From Mytilus edulis (taxonomy: Eukaryota > Mollusca > Bivalvia > Mytilida > Mytilidae): DNA of 64,000 nt. The stretch is taken from NCBI RefSeq assembly GCF_963676685.1, contig NC_092344.1, positions 43,096,589 to 43,160,588 on the forward strand. Reading direction: 5' to 3'. Positions 51,801 to 60,800 of this stretch are shown here, in pieces. The first letter of the stretch is position 1; each line of letters starts with the position of its first letter. Both the position numbers and the translations under genes were made by a program. The notes below the pieces were generated by a model. The model was not told the DNA's origin. It worked only from the letters and a program-made list of their open reading frames with translations, and ran no database searches.

Positions 51801-54800
51801 CTTACTCCTAAATCCATCTGATCAATTTCTGATTCATCAACATCTTCATTGTCTACAGGTATTTTTTCAACCTAAAAGGAAAACACTTTGATAATCATCC
51901 GATGATTTATTCAGTTTAACGCATATCTTAAAAGAAAAATACTAAAATTAAAACATTTCAATATGATATGGTTTATTTTTTAGGAAAATCAAAGTTTCAG
52001 ACGAAAAAATATATATAAGTTTTGTTTTATGCTCTGATTTATAGTTCCTAAAAGGTGACGGGTTTGAGTATTTCCACTTTTATTTTGCCATTTCAGGATC
52101 CAAATAATGACTCTTACATTTTAACAGACTTCATTTGTTTGTGATATGTTCTGTAGATCGAGCGTATAGTCAAAACTAATATACTATTGAAAAGGGGTGT
52201 GGGTTATATGTCAAAGTCATGATTACTCGATAACACAATAAAGCAGGAAAAGACTAAGGTATTGTACAAAAAGAGGTGGAAGATACCGTAAGGATGACAG
52301 TTCTTGTACATTCGTTTTTGATGCGTTTTGTTAGTTGATTTTGCCATGTGATTATGGACTTTCCGAATTGATTTTCCTTTAAGTTCAGTATTTTTGCGAT
52401 CTTACTTTTTAGGTATGCATGCATATTTAAAGGAGGGAGACAGGGTGCATCAACAGGTTAAGCGTCACCTGATATGCGTGCTTCAACTTTGCCAATTCAC
52501 ATTCAGTGAAAACGCTACAATCACGTAACTTACAAGCCAGACGACTATAATTGTGTTAAAAAATCTAAGACTTCGAGGTTATGTCGCTAATGTATCTCAT
52601 TATGAGCAGATTCCACATTTTTTAATTTTACTTTGGACTGCTGGGAAATGAGGGTTAATGCGTGACAAAACATTATTAAAATACTTGAAATGAAGTTAAA
52701 CTAAAGGCTTTTAAGAGCCTGTGTCGCTCACTTTGGTCTATGTGCATATTAAACAAAGGACACAGATGGATTCATGAAAAAATTGTGTTTTGGTGATGGT
52801 GATGTGTTTGAAGTTCTTACTTTACTGAACGTTCTTGCTACTTACAATTATCTCTATCTATAATGAACTTTGCCCATTAGTAACAGAGGAAATTATTTTG
52901 TAAAAATTTACAAAAATTAACCAAATTAATGAAAATTGTTAAAAATTGACTATAAAGGGCAATAACTCCTTAAGGGGTCCACTGACCATTTTGATCATGT
53001 TGACTAAATGGTCATTTGACTTATTTGTAGATATTACTTTGCTGAACATTATTGCTGTTCACAGTTTATCTCTATCTATAATAGTATTCAAAATAATAAC
53101 CCAAAACGACAAAATTTCCTTAAAATTACTAATTCAGGCACAGCAACTCAACAACCGGTTGTCCGATTCATCTGAAAATTTCAGGGCAGATATATATTGA
53201 CTTTATAAACAATTTAACATTGTTATAGTTGCTCTAAATGCTATGGTTTTAGAGTTATAAGCCAAAATCTACATTTTACCCCTATGTTCTATTTTTAGCC
53301 ATGGCGGCCATCTTGGTTGGTTGGCTAGGTCACCGCACACATTTTCTAAACTGAAAGCCCCAATGATGATTGTTGCCAAGTTTGGTTAAATTTGGCCCTG
53401 TAGTTTCAGAGGAGAAGATTTTTGTAAAAGATTACAAAAATTTATGAAAATTTAAAAAAAAAAAATGACTATAAAGGGCAATAACTCCTTAAGGGGTCAA
53501 CTGACCATTTTTGTCATGTTGACTTATTAATATATCTTACTCTGATGAACATTATTGCTGTTTACAGTTTATCTCTATCTATAATAGTATTCAAAATAAT
53601 AACCAAAAACGACATTTTTTTTTTAAATTACCAATTCAGGGACAGCAACCCAACAACCGGTTGTCTGATTCATCTGAAAATTTTAGATGAAATAGATCTT
53701 TACTTCACAAACAATTTTATTCCGTCAGATTTGCTCTAAATGCTTTGGTTTCAGAGATATAAGCCAAAATCTACATTTTACCTCTATGTTCTATTTTTAG
53801 CCATGGCGGCCATCTTGGTTGGTTGGTTGGCCGGGTCACCAGACACATTTTTTAAACTAGATACACCAATGATGATTGCGGCCAAGTTTGGTTAAATTTG
53901 GCCCTGTAGTTTCAGAGGAGAAGATTTTGGTAAAAGTTAACAACGACGACGGACGACGGACGCGAAGTGATGAGGAAAGCTCACTTGGCCCTTTGGGCCA
54001 GGTCAGCTAAAAGCTAGTTTTGGCTTTAAGAATTGTTTGTATGAATTTTACTTCATATGAGAACAAAAACAAGTCAGACAAAAGCCAAATGAGTAAAACT
54101 GTTCTAATTACATCAAGTTGGTTCACACGTCAAATAGTCTGTTTACCCAGTGAAAAATTTAACTTACATTTATTTCTTTGCACGGATCCCCACTTGAATG
54201 ATCCAATATGGATTGTTTTGGACTAACGGAATCTATCAGTTTTCGAATTTGTAAAAGATATGTTTCATTTGTTATTTTTGGTTTGCTGTCAATACTTTTA
54301 TCATATTGCGTCGGTTTATCTTTAATACGTTCTATGTTCAAAACAGATGGGTCTTGTCTTTTCTCTACGGTTGGCTTAGGAATTGTAGGTTCATCAGTTG
54401 TCTTTTTTTGTTTTTCAGCAGTTTTCATTTGGCTTGTGTCGTATTCAACTGCTTTCTGGAGGATTTTGTAACGAGGATCGCTCGCTTTAAGATAATCGAG
54501 AGGCAATTTCCCGTCCTTGTTCTGTACTTTACATGGAACACATTTCTGTTGTAATAGTACAGCCACATGTATCAATTTGGTGTTATATGTTTCTTTAGCA
54601 ACTAAATGAAAAAGCGTGTTTTCATTTATGTCTAACTGCTTTGGATCCAACCTTGCATACTTATCTGGATGTTTAGCATACAATTCCAGACATTTGTTGA
54701 AAACAGAGAAGTTTCCTGCAATGGAACAAAACGTGCATTTATTTAAAAAAAAGTCAACGTCATTAACATTGTACGGACACTGTTTTCGTATCAAGAAGGT

Positions 54801-57800
54801 ATAGAAGGTTTTAATTATATACAAAAGTACTGTTCTCTTTACTGAATATTTCAGAAAACAAACGAATTTATATATTGGTGGTATATTAAAGAAATAAACT
54901 TACCTGGATCTTTATGCAATCCAAGAAATAATGCAGAATGAATAGGAGTACTGCAGGATTCAAGATTTAAGTATTGAGGATCACAATGATGATGACAGAT
55001 CAGTGTATTGAGCAAGTTATACCACTGTCTATCAACAGCATTTGTTATACAAATCTGGCCACCTACAAATAAATAAAGGTTAACAATATAATATCAAAGT
55101 AATAATAAAACATTTTTGTGTTTCCTAATCGGATTTCTATGAATTATTGTAGCTGTTTTTCGTCATTGATTATGTCTTATAACTAGATACTATGTGTCAT
55201 ACACAATACCATGATTGGCATTTGCTTGAGGAACAGGAAACACTAAGTACCCTCTCAATCATAGTAGTCAATTTCCTGTTAATGGTTGTGTTAATTTTAT
55301 TATGTTCAGGTTTTATTTTCTATGATGTTTATTTGGGTTTTTTTTTATAAATATTTTCTTATTCTGTCACTTATTTTATTCTATTAATCTTTTTTGATAT
55401 TAACGTGCACGGAAATTAATGCAGAAAGTAATAATGAAATGTTCTTCAGAAAATCACAGACATTATCTTTTTTCCAAATCATATAGTCTTATATAAGTTT
55501 CTCTATACAAATCACAAATTTAGGTCATTAAATGCGTCGCATTTATCAACTTGGATGCATTGTTTTCATATTTTAAACGTTATTGTACAATATTCTTTAT
55601 TAAACAGGATATCAAGCATCCATTTGCTAGTTTACGAAATTTATGCTTTTTAAAGGAGAGAGAAACATACAGTAAGTCATTCTTGTGGCCAATGATTGTA
55701 TTACGTATGCATTATACAATTAGTAGCGGACAAATAGTTATAGTATTAAGCATATCTTATTACTCATGATATTTTCTGATATGTAACTACTACCCCACTA
55801 TTGTAATACTTGATGCCGGGATCTATCAACATGATACTAAAATTCGTTCAAATTAGTGGTAAGTGCAACTGAAACGTTATGTGTTAATGCTCTGCGCTGA
55901 AGGTTTCAATGTCATTTGAGGATGGAAGAGAGAATCAATTTACTATAGAGGTTTTTTTTTAACTTAAAAATTAAGTGAGTGTCATGAATTATTCAATTAA
56001 TGCCGCATCCAATTTTCTTAGTTTAGTTTTAATGATTTTATGCATATCTGTTTTTGAGATATATTATAAATTATGTATTTGAAAAGTTTCTTATATAAAA
56101 GTCATTGTATAAAAAATAATTTTACAAATATTTACATCACATGTGTAAACTTTACCTCGGTCTACCCTTCCACCATTCCGGAGAAAGCAGTCTACTACCT
56201 TCTCAATTAAGTTTGGAGATTGCTCATTTGGAAATTCTTTATCTAGGTGAGCTATTAATTGTTCAATTTGTATTGCAGATGCAAATCCAGAAAGACTCAG
56301 TATGCCATGCTTCCTGTTATGTGTTGTTACCAATTGGTATAATTGCATCCATTTTTCTTGCTCTATTAAATGATGCAATACCTTCTCAAATTGTTTTTGA
56401 GCTATTCTGCATAATTCTTCGGGAATTTCTGAAACGAATTTGTGTTTAATCTGTAGTGATACTGGAGCTTACACGGTCAGATTGTTTAATTCAAATCTGA
56501 TTGATATTCATAATACTTCATATGTACCAGAAATAATCGATAAAGTAATGTTAAAAAAATCGCCTCTTTAATCTATTTCATACGCCAGCGCTTTAAGAAT
56601 ATTGAAGATGTCGCTTTTGCAAAAAACTCATTAGCCGCGAGATGCGCGTTTCGTCTTCTTCAGACTCATCTCGCAAAACTAATTCTGAAGTTGAGAAGCT
56701 TTGAAAACAAATACTTTTTTACTAAGGCCGTTGGTTTTACCTGTTCTATTTTTTTTTAAATAATAAACAATCGCAAACCTTTATTCTTTTGCGTTATTAA
56801 TAATATATTGAATTTGTGCACAGAAAAGTCTGCCCAATTATATTTTAATTAAAAGATGTAAAGTACACTATTAAGAGAAAGAATCAATATACACAATCCG
56901 ACAACCTTCATTTTATGTAACTTAATTACCAAGATATAAAACATAGTTATTGATTTGAATTTCATTTTGTTATTGAATCACGTTATCCTGTACCTTGATC
57001 ATTTTGCAGCAGATTTCATTCATTCACACCGATAGAACAGTAAGACTCGATACGTGGAATGTGAAATTATATCAACTTCCCAAGTGAGAGAGACAAAAGT
57101 AATAATTTGCTGTTGATGGTATTTACTGGGTAAACGTACTATCGTTATCCCAATTAATTTTTAATTTCAGTTCATTCTTTATGCCCACATAATATAGTTC
57201 ATAACTTGCTACATTCTATTAAAATTATAGATGGGCGTTTTTTGTCTTTCCAGTGCATATTGTCATAAAAAATCTGATACAAGTTTACTTACCGAAATCT
57301 GATGTTTTAGCAAGAAAGTCAGAAATCATTAAAACTGATTCCTTTTCTATTTGTTTGTGCCTCGGAGATCTATGTTTAGACCTAATAAGTCTTATCAGAT
57401 CTTTGAATGCTAGTGATGGATCTTCTAAGATTATGTCTTTGCATTTATTAAACGTGTCCTGACATGGTTTGCATTTATCTTCAACCTCATTATTTTGTTC
57501 TTCGAGTTTATGGATTTGATTTTCTGTTTGCTGTTTTTGATTTAATGCTGCATCTGACTTTAGTTGTGTTGCTGGTGAATTTGCTCTACCATGATGGTCT
57601 GGTTTGTCTATAAATATAACATAAAACTGACTCTATGATAAAAGTGCAAAGAATGACGATGACTGTTCACATGTGAACCTTAACCAGGTGTACAAAACTA
57701 TCTCTAAATGATTAATTGTTAGGCATTAAGTTAAAATTTGAATTGTGCTGCTTATGCATATTTACCCCATAGCGATCTGGTTTGTTATTTTATATATACA

Positions 57801-60800
57801 AATGTAAATACTGAAAAACATGCAAAATATGCATACGACAACACTGTTAGTTATGAAACAGACGACCTGGGATTTGTCATAGCTCCACTCTTCGTAACAC
57901 AACCCTATTCTATTTTGCATGATTGAGACAAACCCCTATGCAAATCATTCTTTTTTTGCTTGCAAGTAGTAGCACAACAGATTCCACTGGTGGAGCAGAA
58001 ACTGTTTTCCTTTCCTGAGAACTTGAGTTGATCCCGAGTGTATTCTCGGTTATTGGGGTGCTTGTTCATCAGCTACCTAAGCATACATTGGTACTTCATA
58101 GTGTAAATCTATTGTTTGTTCTTTTGATTTTTTTTTAAAAAAAATTTGGGTTACCATTTCAAAGTTGTATATACATGTTGATACATTTTTACATCTGGTC
58201 CTTTTGTCGTGTTAGAGACTTCTCTGCCTTTGCATTGCCCTTTTTGCCTTTTTGGTATTTTTTTTTTACAAAGTTATGACGAAATTATCACTTGTTATTG
58301 AAAACATTATCTAACTTTATTTTTGCTGTTGTCAAATATTTTCTGTGCTTTCTAAATATAATTTGATAAATCCAGTATCGAGTTTTATTCACAAATATAT
58401 ATATATATATATATAAAACTCGTCTAAACATCAACCCAGCAATGTTAGATCTGTAAATTTGCTTTCGCAATTTTTTTGTTCTTCCCTCGCCGGGATTCAA
58501 ACCCATGCAACTGAGATATCGTGACACCTAATCGCCTGCACTGTAGCCGTCCCGCTAGACCACACGACCACCTGGGTTTCACAATAATAAAGCTTTCAGT
58601 GGCCGTGTGTTTCCTTTCCTCGTCAGTTTTAATCTAGCGTCGTACTACAGAGTCAGTACATGATATATAAGGCATAAAGATGTTATTGTTACAGTTAAGC
58701 TCAATTATCTATAGTACAGGATCCTACAAATTAATGCAAGATACAGTCACAGAAAATAATTATATTTATAAGTACGACTGAGTCAGTGTATCACAAACAT
58801 GTTTAACCCCGCCGCAATTTTGCGCCTGTCCCAAGTCAGGAGCCTCTGGCCTTTGTTAGTCTTGTATTATTTTAATTTTAGTTTCTTGTGTACAATTTGG
58901 AAATTAGTATGGCGTTCATTATCACTGAACTAGTATATATTTGTTTAGGGGCCAGCTGAAGGACGCCTCCGGGTGCGGGAATTTCTCGCTACATTGATGA
59001 CCTGTTGGTGACCTTCTGCAGTTGTTGTTTTTTTCTTTGGTCGGGTTGTTGTCTCTTTGGCATATTCCCCATTTCCATTCTCAATTTTATGTATGACTAT
59101 GTTAAAGTTTATGTGCAAAAGTATTCACTTAGAAACTGGAATATATTTTATTAAACTGACCGCTAGAAAAAATTATAATTCTACAAAAACTCCAGAGCTT
59201 TCTTCATTAAATTCTAATTGAAGTGTCTTAAGCAAGGAAAATAATTATTACCATTAGAACTAAATATACTAGAATTTAGAACCTTGACTTAAAGTCTATA
59301 TACTTTACGAACCTTCAAAAGCAGTCATTTTAATCATTTGCTTCTCAAGGAGTTTCCATGATCTTTTGTCGTCTTTAGGCAGAAGGTCAATAGCAAGCAT
59401 TCCATCATTATTATTTAGAAACGGGTTGATATTAGTTGTTATCAGAATTTCGATAACCTCATGTCGTCCTATTTTAGAGTTTTCTATTTTTCGTGCAGCT
59501 GCAATATGAAGACCAGAATTTCCTTTACAGTCTGTAATACTGCTATTTTCTCCAGTTTGTAAGTGTTGACATACGCCTTTCAGCACGTTTGGAATACCTT
59601 TTATGAAAATATAAATACCTTTAAAATAAGTCATTAATATATATGCAAAACACAATGATAACATTTAAATTCATTAATTGGTTCAGGTCAGAAATTAGTC
59701 AATATCATCATCAACACTTGTGATTTTGTTGTATGATACATATAAACATGTTATTATATATGCTCTTCAACTTCGTACTTTTTTTGCCTTTTTAACATTT
59801 TTTATTCGAGCGTCACCACCGTGTAGAACGCCTCATGCGGGGTGTCGGATATATTTGACACGGGGTGGCAGTTTCGAAGCGAAGAAAAATTATCAAAGTA
59901 AGTTCAAGTATCAAAATTTCTTTTTTTGAATTCTTAGTACCATATAATGTATTGCACGGAATGAACTGCAACACAATTTATTTCCTGCAAGCAGAAGCAG
60001 TCGATTTCAGTGCTCTGTTTTCTCAAACACCTCTCCCTAGTTTTCCGTGTTGCAGATTTTGAGGCTTCATATGCAAATTTCTGAAGAAAGAAAACAACTT
60101 CAGACGAACTCCCCCGTATCATTTTTTCCAAATGGTAAAAAAAATCCTATAGACGATATTTCTTATCTTCTTTACCTAGAGACGGTCAGATTTTTGTTAA
60201 GGAGAATAACATCGGAAATGTGGTTTCGGGTAAGAACAAAGAAGTTTTGGAAAACTGGCTACAGACTTTTTCAAGGTAATGTTTTATATTTATGGGTGGA
60301 GCAAAAAGTATTGGACACATTACAGAAAACATGTGTGAGCGAGGTTTGACCGATCCCCAAGGTGCAGGAATTAATTTTGCAGTTCCAAGCCAAAAGATAC
60401 TATCAGACTTCATCGCCATGGACCTTCAAAATTAATTCCTGGGTCTTAGGGATCGGCCATTCCACGTTCACACAAGTTTTCTGTAATGTGTCCACTCATG
60501 AATTATAAAAATTGACCGTGAAAAAGTCTGTAGTCAGTTTTTCAAAACCTCTTTGTTGTTTCTAGATACCACATTTCCGATGTTATGCTTTTGACACAAA
60601 TCTAACCATCTCAAGGAAAAAAAGAAGAGAAATATTGTCTAAAGGAAATTTGTTGTCTTAACTCATTAATCGAAATTGAACTTACAACGCCATGCCCAAA
60701 AAATGAAAAAGACAAACAGACACATAATAGTACACAAGAAACAACATATATAGAAAACTGAAGACTGGACACGAACCCCACCACAAACTTGGGGTTATCT

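Noticed and set aside
56638..56680. Active hammerhead at 56.6 kb
   Set aside because: The catalytic CTGATGA box is missing nucleotides, so only the shape is preserved.
60047..60419. Opposing open frames of 77-100 residues
   Set aside because: They fall in the palindrome inside the transposon and have no motif or codon pattern of a gene.
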